From contig JBJMNK010000141.1 of the NCBI GenBank assembly GCA_045804265.1, positions 30,408 to 94,407 of the forward strand: a DNA stretch of 64,000 nucleotides. The letters run 5' to 3'. The position numbers and the translations under genes were made by a program. This document shows, in pieces, positions 45,935-54,306 of the stretch. The notes under the pieces were generated by a model. It saw only the letters and a program-made list of their open reading frames with translations, was not told where the DNA came from and did not search any database. Within the stretch, counting starts at the first letter, position 1. Every line of letters starts with the position of its first letter. This stretch comes from JABFXC01 sp045804265. GTDB lineage: Bacteria; Gemmatimonadota; Gemmatimonadetes; Gemmatimonadales; Gemmatimonadaceae.

Positions 45935-46327
45935 TCAGGAGGCCGCCGAGAGCATCGCGAGATTGCGTTGGACGGTCGTTGCGAGCTTCGGAAGGTCAAA
46001 TGGCTTCTCGACGTAGTCGTCGGCGCCGGTCTGCAGCGCTTCGCGCTTGTCGGACCATTCGTCGAGCGCAGTGACCATGACGATGCGCACTTTCCGCCCG
46101 AGGGTTGGATGCGCCTTCATGAGGCGGCAGGTCTCCCAGCCATCCCGGCCCGGCATCATGACGTCGAGCAGGACGAGGGCAGGCTTCACCTGTTCAAAGA
46201 CCGCGAGAGCTTCATCGCCGCTGTACGCGACCGTGATCGGGTATCCGCGCACTTCCAGGTACTGGCGGATGATCTCGGCGTTGTCGTGATTGTCGTCAAC
46301 AACGAGAATTGGGGGCAGCGTATCCAT
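45935..46327 (-). CDS. CheY-like response regulator
   Basis: About 130 residues, a single receiver domain: ILVVDDNHDNAEII (acidic pocket near 9-10), phospho-acceptor Asp in LVLLDVMMPGRDGWE (about 53), the Thr in IVMVTALDE and Lys in YVEKPFDLP. No output domain. It precedes the EAL gene and probably acts on it or on chemotaxis-like targets. Confidence 0.88.
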   Translation of the reverse strand: MDTLPPILVVDDNHDNAEIIRQYLEVRGYPITVAYSGDEALAVFEQVKPALVLLDVMMPGRDGWETCRLMKAHPTLGRKVRIVMVTALDEWSDKREALQTGADDYVEKPFDLPKLATTVQRNLAMLSAAS

Positions 46328-46436
46328 CAGCACGTCCGTTCAACAGGGGAAACGATCCACGGGCGCAAGAAGCTTGCCCCATGCAGAGCCCGCCGGGGCG
46401 ATTGCTGGACCGATCAAGCCGATCGCCGAACCTGAG

Positions 46437-47096
46437 CTACTGGCGATGCAACGCGTAGGAGATTCCCACACCGAATACTCCACCGCGCGGACCTGGTTTG
46501 TTTTCCTTGGCATCAGCACCCATTTCGTACCCGACAGTGACGCCGATCTGTGGCGCAACGGTCAGGTCCACGCCGACCGAAGCGCGCACCGCGCCGCCAG
46601 TTGCATCGAGGAGCGAGTCCCCCTTGTTTCGCGTGATTTCGTAAAACGGAGCGACGTACGCGCTGATCCCGCGTGTCGCGCCGAGTGCGTGCCGGAAGCC
46701 GAGCGCGACCCCGATCGGAAACGTCGAAAGCGTTTTCCCGTTGCTCGACGTCACGCCGACACCGCCAAAAATCGCGGTCCCGAGGTTTCCTGAGGCGAAG
46801 CTGACCAGTGGAATCGAGAGCCGTCCACCGTAGCCGGCCTGCGATCCTCCCGAGTCAACGCGAACGACACCTGCGCCCGCGCTCAGCTGGAAGCGCGACT
46901 GCCGAGGCGACCACGCCACTGCCCCTGCAAACGCCGACGCATCTCGAGCCTTGCCGTAATCCGCGGCAATCGTGATCCCGGCATTCGCCCATGCGTTCTG
47001 TAATACCGGTGTCGCCGGCATCTGCGCGAGGCAAATCCTGCTGCCACCAATCGCCAGCGCGAGTGCTCCGGTACAAAGCAATGATTTCTGTTTCAT
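46437..47096 (-). CDS. Small outer-membrane beta-barrel-like protein
   Basis: 219 residues from the ATG at 47096. Signal peptide (KSLLCTGALALAIGGSRICLAQ), then alternating Gly/aromatic strands (RFQLSAGAGVVRV, YGGRLSIPLVSFASGNLGTAIFGGVGV, GYEMGADAKENKPGPRGGVFGVGISYAL) ending in a C-terminal aromatic-rich strand. Fits an eight-stranded OmpW/OmpA-like barrel; family not identified. Stands alone between the RR gene and the ATP synthase operon. Confidence 0.55.
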   Translation of the reverse strand: MKQKSLLCTGALALAIGGSRICLAQMPATPVLQNAWANAGITIAADYGKARDASAFAGAVAWSPRQSRFQLSAGAGVVRVDSGGSQAGYGGRLSIPLVSFASGNLGTAIFGGVGVTSSNGKTLSTFPIGVALGFRHALGATRGISAYVAPFYEITRNKGDSLLDATGGAVRASVGVDLTVAPQIGVTVGYEMGADAKENKPGPRGGVFGVGISYALHRQ

Positions 47097-47186
47097 CGGA
47101 TGGTGTCGTGCGGGAAAAATAGCGATACCCATCACCATTCATTGCAACCGCCGCACCGAAACCACCGCTCGGAACGCAATTCAAGC

Positions 47187-47216
47187 AAAACGGGCCGGAG
47201 CATTCGCCCCGGCCCG
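47187..47216 (-). terminator. Terminator of the atp operon
   Basis: Minus-strand stem CGGGCCGGGGC / GCTCCGGCCCG (11 bp with one G-U) around a GAAT loop (47191-47216), followed by TTTT. It lies about 20 bp past the atpC stop. Confidence 0.8.
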
Positions 47217-47236
47217 ACCATCCTCGATCGCGCGCG

Positions 47237-47488
47237 CTACTTCGCTTCGGCGCGCTCAGTCACGATCCGGACTCGATCGTCCGCGACTTCGAGAAAGCCG
47301 CCGAACACAGCGAATCGGCGCTCGCCGCCCGACGCATTGAGCCGAAGCTCACCGGAACCGAGGAGCGTCAGCATCGGTGCGTGCATCGACATGATTCCGA
47401 CCTGGCCATCGAATGCCGGCGCCACGAGCGAGTCGGCTGGCCCCTCGAAGAGCGTTCTTTCCGGCGACACGACTGACACGGTGAGCAT
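47237..47488 (-). CDS. atpC: F1 ATP synthase epsilon subunit, short form
   Basis: 83 residues. The N-terminal beta-sandwich of epsilon is present (LTVSVVSPERTLFEGPADSLVAPAFDGQVGIMSMHAPMLTLLGSGELRL), but the C-terminal two-helix inhibitory domain seen in the usual 130-140-residue epsilon is missing. Such short versions are known in some phyla. It follows atpD by three bases and ends the operon. Confidence 0.9.
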   Translation of the reverse strand: MLTVSVVSPERTLFEGPADSLVAPAFDGQVGIMSMHAPMLTLLGSGELRLNASGGERRFAVFGGFLEVADDRVRIVTERAEAK

Positions 47489-47491
47489 CGA

Positions 47492-48928
47492 TCAGGCCTT
47501 TGCCATGCGCTCGGCGTTGGCGACGACGTCCTCGATGCCGCCGGCCATGAAGAACGCCTGCTCCGGCAGCTGGTCGAATTCGCCGGCGACGAGACGCTCG
47601 AACGACGAGATGGTTTCCTCGAGCTTGACGTACTTGCCAGGGATGCCGGTGAACTGCTCGGCAACCTTGAAGGGCTGCGACATGAAGCGCTGCAAGCGGC
47701 GCGCGCGTCCGACGATCTTCTTGTCGTCCTCGGAGAGCTCGTCCATGCCGAGAATGGCGATGATGTCCTGGAGCTCCTTGTAACGCTGCAGGATGCGCTG
47801 GACGCTCGTCGCCGCCTTGTAGTGGCGCTCGCCGATGAACTGCGGATCGAGGATGCGGCTGCTCGATGCCAGTGGATCGACAGCGGGATAGATGCCGAGC
47901 TCTGTGATTGCACGCGAGAGCACGACCGTCGCGTCGAGGTGAGCGAATGCCGTCGCCGGTGCCGGGTCGGTGATGTCATCCGCCGGAACATAGATCGCCT
48001 GCACCGACGTAATCGAGCCGTTCTTGGTCGACGTGATTCGCTCCTGCAGGTCACCCATCTCGGTCGCGAGCGTCGGCTGGTAGCCGACCGCGCTTGGCAT
48101 GCGGCCGAGGAGCGCCGAAACCTCGGAACCCGCCTGCGTGAAGCGGAAGATGTTGTCGATGAAGAGCAGGACGTCGGCGTTTTCCTGGTCGCGGAAATAC
48201 TCGGCGACCGTTAGGCCCGACAGGCCGACGCGAAGGCGCGCGCCGGGCGGCTCGTTCATCTGCCCGTAGATCAGTGCCACCTTGTCGAGGATGTTCGCTT
48301 CCTTGAACTCCAGGTACAGGTCATTTCCTTCTCGCGTGCGCTCGCCGACGCCGCAGAACACCGAGCGCCCGCCGTGGCCCGTCGCGACGTTGTTGATCAG
48401 CTCCTGGATGACAACCGTCTTGCCGACGCCGGCGCCGCCGAACAGCCCGATCTTTCCGCCCTTCACGAACGGAGCGATGAGGTCGACGACCTTGATGCCG
48501 GTCTCGAAGATCTCGGTCTTCGGCTCGAGGTTGACGAAATCCGGGCGCTTCCGGTGGATCGGCCAACGCTCGGCGTTCGCGGGAATCGGGGCGCCGTCGT
48601 CGACCGGGTCGCCGAGGACGTTCAGGATCCGGCCGAGGGCTGCCTCACCAACTGGGACCGCGATGGCGGCACCGGTGTCGATCACTTCCATCCCGCGCTC
48701 GACGCCATCAGTCGACGACATCGCGACGGCGCGAACCTGGTTGCGACCGATGTGCTGCTGCACCTCGACGACGACGCGGAGCTGTTCGCCGCTCGCCGAT
48801 TTCGCCCGGACCTCGAGCGCGTTGTAGATCTCGGGAAGGTGCTCCGACTCGAACTCGACGTCGAGGACCGGTCCGATGACCTGAATGATCTTGCCGACGT
48901 GCGTGGTTGGTGCTGCGATGGTAGCCAT
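47492..48928 (-). CDS. atpD: F1 ATP synthase beta subunit
   Basis: 478 residues. Catalytic P-loop GGAGVGKTVVIQEL (about 160), FIDNIFRFTQAGSEVSALLGRMPSAVGYQPTL (catalytic region), DPATAFAHLDATVVLSR, GRARRLQRFMSQPF. It is the catalytic beta subunit of the F1 sector, cytoplasmic. It sits 34 bp after atpG. Confidence 0.97.
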   Translation of the reverse strand: MATIAAPTTHVGKIIQVIGPVLDVEFESEHLPEIYNALEVRAKSASGEQLRVVVEVQQHIGRNQVRAVAMSSTDGVERGMEVIDTGAAIAVPVGEAALGRILNVLGDPVDDGAPIPANAERWPIHRKRPDFVNLEPKTEIFETGIKVVDLIAPFVKGGKIGLFGGAGVGKTVVIQELINNVATGHGGRSVFCGVGERTREGNDLYLEFKEANILDKVALIYGQMNEPPGARLRVGLSGLTVAEYFRDQENADVLLFIDNIFRFTQAGSEVSALLGRMPSAVGYQPTLATEMGDLQERITSTKNGSITSVQAIYVPADDITDPAPATAFAHLDATVVLSRAITELGIYPAVDPLASSSRILDPQFIGERHYKAATSVQRILQRYKELQDIIAILGMDELSEDDKKIVGRARRLQRFMSQPFKVAEQFTGIPGKYVKLEETISSFERLVAGEFDQLPEQAFFMAGGIEDVVANAERMAKA

Positions 48929-48962
48929 ATCGATAACTCGGTAAGAGTCTGTTGCTATCGGT

Positions 48963-49823
48963 CTATTCGAGCGCCGCTGCGCCGCCGACGATCTCCGCGA
49001 TCTCCTGCGTGATCTGCGCCTGGCGTGCGCGATTGTAAGTACGGCGAAGATTGGTCAGGATGTCGCCGGCGTTGTCGGTCGCGTTCTTCATCGCGGTGCG
49101 CTGCGCACTCTGGAAGCTCGCTTCGTTCTCGACAAGCGCGCGGTAGACGGTGTTGCGGACATAGAGCGGAAGCAGCTCGGTGAGCAGCCGCTCAGCTGAT
49201 GGGAACAGCAGGTAGTCGCGGCGCGACCCCTTCTGCGCGGGCGGCGCGACCGGCAGGACGCGCTCCGTCTGCGGCGGCGTGGAAAGCACCGAGTTGAAGC
49301 GCGAACTGATCACGTACACGGCGTCGAGCGAACCGTTGATGAAACCATTCATCAGCACGTCTACCAGCGACGTCGCGTCCTGCGCCGATGGCCGATCCGT
49401 GATGTCCGTGCGGCTCGTCGCGAGCGCGCGCCCGAGATAGCGGAAGAAGCCGATCCCTTTCTTGCCGACGACGTGAAGCTCGACCTCGGTGCCTTCGCGC
49501 TCGAGGCGCGCGATCGTTCCCCGCGCTTCCTTGAGAAGGTTGGCGTTGAAGGCGCCCGCGAGCCCGCGATTCGACGTGAGCAGGAGCACCGCCGCACGAC
49601 GGGCCGTCGGTGGCTGACGGAGCAGCGGAAAGCGCTCCGCCAGCTCGGGCGAATAGAGGCTGGCAATCGTCTCGGCGATCGCGTTCGCGTACGGCCGCGC
49701 CGCTGCGACGCGGTCCGTCGCACGCTTCAACTTCGACGTCGCGACCATTTCCATGGTGCGCGTGATCTTCCGCGTGTTCTCGACGGACTTGATGCGTCCC
49801 TTGAGCTCGCGTCCCTTGGCCAT
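48963..49823 (-). CDS. atpG: F1 ATP synthase gamma subunit
   Basis: 286 residues. N-terminal helix RELKGRIKSVENTRKITRTMEMVATSKLKRA, central RRAAVLLLTSNRGLAGAFNANLLKEA, and C-terminal helix AQRTAMKNATDNAGDILTNLRRTYNRARQAQITQEIAEIVGGAAAL are typical of gamma, the rotor shaft of F1. Gene order atpA-atpG-atpD-atpC is canonical; the gap to atpA contains an octamer repeat. Confidence 0.96.
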   Translation of the reverse strand: MAKGRELKGRIKSVENTRKITRTMEMVATSKLKRATDRVAAARPYANAIAETIASLYSPELAERFPLLRQPPTARRAAVLLLTSNRGLAGAFNANLLKEARGTIARLEREGTEVELHVVGKKGIGFFRYLGRALATSRTDITDRPSAQDATSLVDVLMNGFINGSLDAVYVISSRFNSVLSTPPQTERVLPVAPPAQKGSRRDYLLFPSAERLLTELLPLYVRNTVYRALVENEASFQSAQRTAMKNATDNAGDILTNLRRTYNRARQAQITQEIAEIVGGAAALE

Positions 49824-49863
49824 GCGGAGTGCGTCCGGGTGGGTGTGTGCCTAACGCTGTGCG

Positions 49864-51441
49864 CTACTCCGCGGCCGTCGCGACCTTGGCGTAGGCCTGG
49901 ATCGCCTCGCGCAGCTTCGCCTCGGTGTCCTTCGAGATCGCCTTGTCCTTGCGGATGGCGTCACCGACTTGCGGATACTGCGCGTGCATGAACTCGTGGA
50001 AGCCGCGCTCCCACTCGCGCACCTGCGCGACCGGAACCTCGTCGAGGAAGCCGTTCGTCACCGCGAAAATGATCATGATCTGCTGCTCGACCGCCATCGG
50101 CTGATACTGTCCCTGCTTGAGCATCTCGACGGTTCGTGCACCGCGCTCGAGCTGCTTCTTCGTCGCCGCATCCAGATCGGAGGCGAACGAAGCGAACGCT
50201 TCGAGCTCGCGGTTCTGGGCGAGATCGAGACGAAGACGCCCGGCCACCCCCTTCATCGCCTTGATCTGCGCCGAGCCGCCGACGCGCGACACCGAGATGC
50301 CGACGTTGACGGCGGGTCTCACTCCGGCGTAGAACAGGTCGGCCTCGAGGAAAATCTGACCATCGGTGATCGAGATGACGTTCGTCGGGATGTACGCCGA
50401 GACGTCGCCGGCCTGTGTCTCGATGATCGGCAGCGCCGTGAGCGAGCCGCCCGCCTTCAGGATTGTCTTTCCGTCGACGACTCCATTGTCTTCGCGCAGC
50501 TTGGCCGCGCGCTCGAGAAGACGCGAGTGCAGGTAGAACACGTCACCCGGATATGCCTCACGACCGGGCGGACGACGAAGCACGAGGGAAATCTGGCGAT
50601 ACGCGGCAGCCTGCTTCGACAGATCGTCGTACACACACAGCGTCGGCTTGCCTTCGTTGTACATGAAGTACTCGGCCATCGCGCACCCGGAGTAAGGCGC
50701 GATGTACTGCATCGGCGCCGGGTCGGATGCAGACGCTACGACGACGATCGTGTACTCCATCGCGCCAGCCTGCGTCAGCCGCTCCACGACCGAGGCAACC
50801 GTCGACGCCTTCTGCCCGATCGCGACGTAGACGCAGATTACGCCCTGACCCTTCTGATTGATGATCGTGTCGATCGCGATTGCCGTCTTGCCGGTACCGC
50901 GATCGCCGATGATCAGCTCGCGCTGTCCGCGACCGATCGGGATCATCGCATCGATGCTCTTGATTCCCGTCTGCAGCGGCTCCTTCACTGGCTGCCGGAC
51001 GATGATACCGGGGGCCTCGCTTTCGACCTTGCGAGTCATCGTCGTGCGAATGTCGCCCTTGCCGTCGACCGGACGACCGAGGGCGTCCACGACGCGACCG
51101 ACGAGTGCCTGACCCACCGGGACGTCGAGCACGCGCTTCGTGCGGCGAACCTCATCGCCTTCACGCAGCTGCAGGTAGTCGCCAAGAATGACGGCGCCGA
51201 TGTTGTCCTCCTCGAGATTGAGGCAGAGCGCCGTGATCGCCGCGCCCGTCTCACTCGAGGTAACCTCGAGCATCTCGCCCGCCATCGCCTGGCTCAGGCC
51301 ATAGATGCGCGCAATGCCATCCTTTACCTCGAGGACGGTGCCAATCTCTTCGACGTCCAGCGAGTGGAGATCAGCAGCTTCGATCTCACGAAGAAGAATG
51401 TCCTTGATCTCGCCGGGGCGGAGTGACGTGTCGGAAGCCAT
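49864..51441 (-). CDS. atpA: F1 ATP synthase alpha subunit
   Basis: 525 residues. P-loop GDRGTGKTAIAIDTI (about 170-185), VYVAIGQKASTVA, DDLSKQAAAYRQISLVLRRPPGREAYPGDVFYLHSRLLERA and VGISVSRVGGSAQIKAMK. Non-catalytic alpha subunit of F1. It is the first gene of this four-gene operon; atpH and the Fo genes are not present upstream, so the ATP synthase genes are split into at least two loci. Confidence 0.97.
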   Translation of the reverse strand: MASDTSLRPGEIKDILLREIEAADLHSLDVEEIGTVLEVKDGIARIYGLSQAMAGEMLEVTSSETGAAITALCLNLEEDNIGAVILGDYLQLREGDEVRRTKRVLDVPVGQALVGRVVDALGRPVDGKGDIRTTMTRKVESEAPGIIVRQPVKEPLQTGIKSIDAMIPIGRGQRELIIGDRGTGKTAIAIDTIINQKGQGVICVYVAIGQKASTVASVVERLTQAGAMEYTIVVVASASDPAPMQYIAPYSGCAMAEYFMYNEGKPTLCVYDDLSKQAAAYRQISLVLRRPPGREAYPGDVFYLHSRLLERAAKLREDNGVVDGKTILKAGGSLTALPIIETQAGDVSAYIPTNVISITDGQIFLEADLFYAGVRPAVNVGISVSRVGGSAQIKAMKGVAGRLRLDLAQNRELEAFASFASDLDAATKKQLERGARTVEMLKQGQYQPMAVEQQIMIIFAVTNGFLDEVPVAQVREWERGFHEFMHAQYPQVGDAIRKDKAISKDTEAKLREAIQAYAKVATAAE

Positions 51442-51491
51442 AACGTGTGTCGGGGTGGAACGTGCGACTGACTGCGTTCGGCCGAGGCTGG

Positions 51492-51519
51492 CCTATAGCT
51501 TGTGAAAATTATCACAAGC
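51492..51519 (-). promoter_or_regulatory. CRP/FNR-like operator and -10 upstream of atpA
   Basis: A perfect dyad GCTTGTGA-N6-TCACAAGC at 51498-51519 contains the core TGTGA-N6-TCACA of CRP-family sites. On the minus strand TATAGG (51497-51492) follows immediately as a possible -10, about 50 bp upstream of the atpA ATG. The overlap with the promoter would allow activation or repression. Confidence 0.5.
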
Positions 51520-51642
51520 CGGGTCGCCATGCAAGCCGCGCCAAAGGAAGCGGGGTGGAACCGAGTTGAACGTTGCCACCGAATGCTGCCTGCGGCGGCG
51601 CGTGGATGATGAAGGCGCGCGCGCTGCCGCGAGATTCCTGCC

Positions 51643-52038
51643 ATGCCATCCAGCGTTCGTGAATTACGGGTCTGGCAGGAAGCCGTCGGGACGGCCGGCG
51701 AGATCGCGAAACTGGCGCGCAAGGCGCGCCCCGAATCACGCGCGCTCGTCGATGTCCTCATCAGATGCAGCGCCGAGGTCGCGCTGGCGATCGCGCGCGG
51801 ACACGCCAAGGAGGGGGCAATCGCGCAACGTGAGGGGTTCTGCCTCGCCCGCGACGCGATTGCATCGCTCGAAACCGGACTCGCGATCGCGCGCCACGCC
51901 GAGCTGTTTCCACTTCCAGCCTGCGCCGATCTCGGCCTTCGTGCAGGCCACACCGCTCGACTGATTTCCGGCTACGTGACTTACCTTGACCGGCTTGTCG
52001 AGGCTGACGCTGAAGCCGCGCGCAGCGCGGTCACCTAG
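51643..52038 (+). CDS. Four-helix-bundle protein (S23-like)
   Basis: 131 residues. VRELRVWQEAVGTAGEIAKLA at the N-terminus and four predicted amphipathic helices, with ARKARPESRALVDVLIRCSAEVALAIARG and AREDGFCLARDAIASLETGLAIA-like segments, match the four-helix-bundle proteins often encoded near rRNA or in 23S intervening sequences. Function of the family is unclear; in this window it stands alone as a chromosomal gene. Confidence 0.72.
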   Translation: MPSSVRELRVWQEAVGTAGEIAKLARKARPESRALVDVLIRCSAEVALAIARGHAKEGAIAQREGFCLARDAIASLETGLAIARHAELFPLPACADLGLRAGHTARLISGYVTYLDRLVEADAEAARSAVT

Positions 52039-52041
52039 TCG

Positions 52042-52923
52042 CTAGTCGTCGCGGGCGCGGCTGCGGCCCCGCCCCTGGCCGAATCGGTCGATGAGGTCCA
52101 CCGCCCGCAGGCGGGCCAGCGAAGCCGGCTTCGTGCCGACGATACGCTGCGCGGTACTCGAGAGGTGCGAGGCCGACGCGAAACCGAGAACGCGGGCAAC
52201 GTCGCGCACGTCGTAGCCCGGGTTCTTGCTGAGTTCCGCGGCGGCGACGAGCCGCACGAGATCGATCACGCGTTTCAGGTTCGGCGCCCCCGCTGCGGCG
52301 AACGACCGGCTCAGATGCTCTCGCGTCAGGCCTAACGCTGCCGCGAGCTCACTCGTCCGGATCGGGCGCCCCCCTCGCGAGACCACCGCCCGCCATGCTG
52401 CCTGCTGGAGCGGCGCATCGAGTTTCAGCGCGGGTGGCGCGTTCCACAGCGCACAGGCGAATCGCGCCGAGAACATCAGCGGTGCGAGGAGCGCCCGCAT
52501 CACCGAGTCATCGACACCGTCGACGACGACGTCCGCGAAGTCGTGCGACGCAGCCGCCGCCAGCGCCGGGCCGTCGGCACCGCGCAGCGACGCGAGTCCG
52601 ATGAACGGCAGACTCGGAAATTCGCGCGCGAGCCCAACCGCGAGGTCGACGTCCTCGGTTGCTGTGCCGATGTCGACAATGACCGCGTCAACGAGCGTCG
52701 TTCGGAGCATCGCGCCGAGCTCCAACCCGCTCCGAACGGGGACGACCTTCGCGCGTCGACGCGGAAACGCCAATCGCACCGCGGATCGAGCGCGCTCACG
52801 CGTCGCGTGAAGCGCGATGCATGGCGCGATCGCCGCACCCTGAACGGCCGATATGTCGCCGTCTGACAGCGCGACTGTGGCCGCGCCGCTCGTCGCGGCG
52901 GTGTCCCTCGCTCGCATTGACAT
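52042..52923 (-). CDS. AraC-type regulator with receiver-like N-terminus
   Basis: 293 residues. The C-terminal third holds two HTH motifs of the AraC type (TSELAAALGLTREHLSRSFAAAGAPNLKRVIDLVRL...DVRDVARVLGFASASHLSSTAQRIVGTKPASL). The N-terminal half (RSGLELGAMLRTTLVDAVIVDIGTA...REFPSLPFIGLASLRGADGPALAAAASHDFADVVVDGV) looks like a pseudo-receiver without the acidic pocket. It follows the Nudix gene by three bases, and ends the MlaF-Nudix-AraC operon. Confidence 0.75.
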   Translation of the reverse strand: MSMRARDTAATSGAATVALSDGDISAVQGAAIAPCIALHATRERARSAVRLAFPRRRAKVVPVRSGLELGAMLRTTLVDAVIVDIGTATEDVDLAVGLAREFPSLPFIGLASLRGADGPALAAAASHDFADVVVDGVDDSVMRALLAPLMFSARFACALWNAPPALKLDAPLQQAAWRAVVSRGGRPIRTSELAAALGLTREHLSRSFAAAGAPNLKRVIDLVRLVAAAELSKNPGYDVRDVARVLGFASASHLSSTAQRIVGTKPASLARLRAVDLIDRFGQGRGRSRARDD

Positions 52924-52926
52924 CGG

Positions 52927-53379
52927 CTATCGACGCGGGAGCGCCTCGCCGAGCATTTCGCCGGCGCGCTGCAGCACGAGTCGAGCGTTCGCGTAGGAAA
53001 TTGTCTCGAGCGCCTCGGAGATCGGCATCCAGCGGCAAGCAGTGATGCCCTCGGCTCGCTGGGGACGAGTGATTGCCGACGAGGTTTCCATCAGGTAGAA
53101 GTGACAGACCTTGTGGATCAATCGGCCACGGAACCGGAAATACCAGTCGATGGTTTCGATCTCGCCGCGGAGCTCGAGTCCGTCGAGACCAGTTTCTTCC
53201 TGAACTTCGCGCAGCGCAGCGGCGTCAGGCAACTCGCCGTCCTCGAGGTGGCCCTTCGGAAAACCCCAGTTGCGATAGCTGTCCCTGATCAACAGGAACA
53301 GCGGCTCACTGCCCGCACCGACGCGGAAGACGACGCCACCAGCGGACGTTTCCTGCGTCGCACGAGCGCGAGCAGTCAC
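52927..53379 (-). CDS. Nudix hydrolase
   Basis: 150 residues from a GTG that overlaps the MlaF-like stop (GTGA). Nudix box GHLEDGELPDAAALREVQEETGL (about 46-68) fits Gx5Ex7REUxEExGU with all acidic residues. The fold begins SAGGVVFRV and IRDSYRNWGFPKG. Hydrolyses a nucleoside diphosphate linked to another moiety; the substrate cannot be told. No mutator-specific extension seen. Confidence 0.88.
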   Translation of the reverse strand: MTARARATQETSAGGVVFRVGAGSEPLFLLIRDSYRNWGFPKGHLEDGELPDAAALREVQEETGLDGLELRGEIETIDWYFRFRGRLIHKVCHFYLMETSSAITRPQRAEGITACRWMPISEALETISYANARLVLQRAGEMLGEALPRR

Positions 53380-54137
53380 CGCGCACCTGCCGTGAGCGCG
53401 GAGCTGTCGAGCTGTGCACGCCCTTCGATGAACTGTCGCACGACCGGATCGGCCGATTGCTGGATTTCCGCGACTGTTCCGACCTGGCGTACACGTCCCT
53501 GATAGAGCATCGCGATTCTCGTCCCGACGGAGTACGCGCTACGCATGTCGTGCGTGATGACGATGCTCGTCACGCCGAGCTTGTCCCGCATGCGGATCAT
53601 CAGATCGTCGATGACCGCGCTCGTGACTGGATCAAGGCCCGTTGTTGGTTCGTCGTACAGCATGTACTTCGGCCGCAGCGCGACCGATCGCGCGATCCCG
53701 ACACGCTTGCGCATCCCGCCGGAGAGCTCCGCGGGAAACTTGCCCTGGACTCCGGGAAGATCGACGAGATCCAGCGCCTGATCGACCCGCTCGCCGATCT
53801 CACGCTCGCTCAGCTCTCCCTGCTTCCGCAGTCCCATCGCGACGTTCTCGCCAATCGTCAGCGAGTCGAACAGCGCGGCAAACTGAAACACGTACCCGAT
53901 TCGTGCGCGCAGCTTGTACAGCTCGCGTCGCGGAAGTTGCGGCACTTCGAGTCCGTCGACGATCACTTCACCGGAGTCCGGCTCGAGCAATCCGACGATG
54001 TGCTTGATCGCGACCGACTTGCCCGTGCCCGAGTATCCGATGATCACCATTGTCTCACCCTCGAGAACGTCGAGGGTAAAACCATTCAGTACCTGCTTCG
54101 GGCCGAAGGCCTTTCGAACATCGACGAGCCGGATCAT
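53376..54137 (-). CDS. MlaF-like ABC transporter ATP-binding protein
   Basis: About 253 residues from the ATG at 54137; a TTG at 54173 is a longer alternative. Walker A GYSGTGKSVAIKH (about 38-50), Q-loop FQFAALFDSLT, signature ELSGGMRKRVGIARS, Walker B YMLYDEPTTGLDP, and a GMRKRVG-type segment typical of the Mla/MCE transport ATPases. The usual partner permease MlaE is not next to it; the MCE protein is about 4 kb away on the other strand. It likely powers phospholipid trafficking between membranes. Confidence 0.87.
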   Translation of the reverse strand: MIRLVDVRKAFGPKQVLNGFTLDVLEGETMVIIGYSGTGKSVAIKHIVGLLEPDSGEVIVDGLEVPQLPRRELYKLRARIGYVFQFAALFDSLTIGENVAMGLRKQGELSEREIGERVDQALDLVDLPGVQGKFPAELSGGMRKRVGIARSVALRPKYMLYDEPTTGLDPVTSAVIDDLMIRMRDKLGVTSIVITHDMRSAYSVGTRIAMLYQGRVRQVGTVAEIQQSADPVVRQFIEGRAQLDSSALTAGAR

Positions 54138-54228
54138 CGAGGCAATTTGTGATCTTGTCGGGTCATGCGGCAAGGTGAGCCTGGATCACACTCGATCCGG
54201 TCGTGACCGAAGATCCAGCACGGGCGTC

Positions 54229-54290
54229 GAGGCTTCATGCACAAAGGGCCGCCTCCCGATCGGGAAGCGGCCCTTTGTGCATGAAGCCTC
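54229..54290. terminator. Long perfect hairpin after sigma gene
   Basis: 24-bp perfect arms (GAGGCTTCATGCACAAAGGG... at 54229-54252 paired with 54267-54290) with a 14-base loop that itself contains a short palindrome. It ends transcription of the sigma factor gene (minus). The position just past the stop supports this. Confidence 0.85.
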
Positions 54291-54306
54291 GCGCGTCCGT
54301 CGTGCG

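Noticed and set aside
49969..51426. Plus-strand open frame opposite atpA (485 codons)
   Set aside because: atpA is unambiguous and conserved; the antisense frame has no family features.
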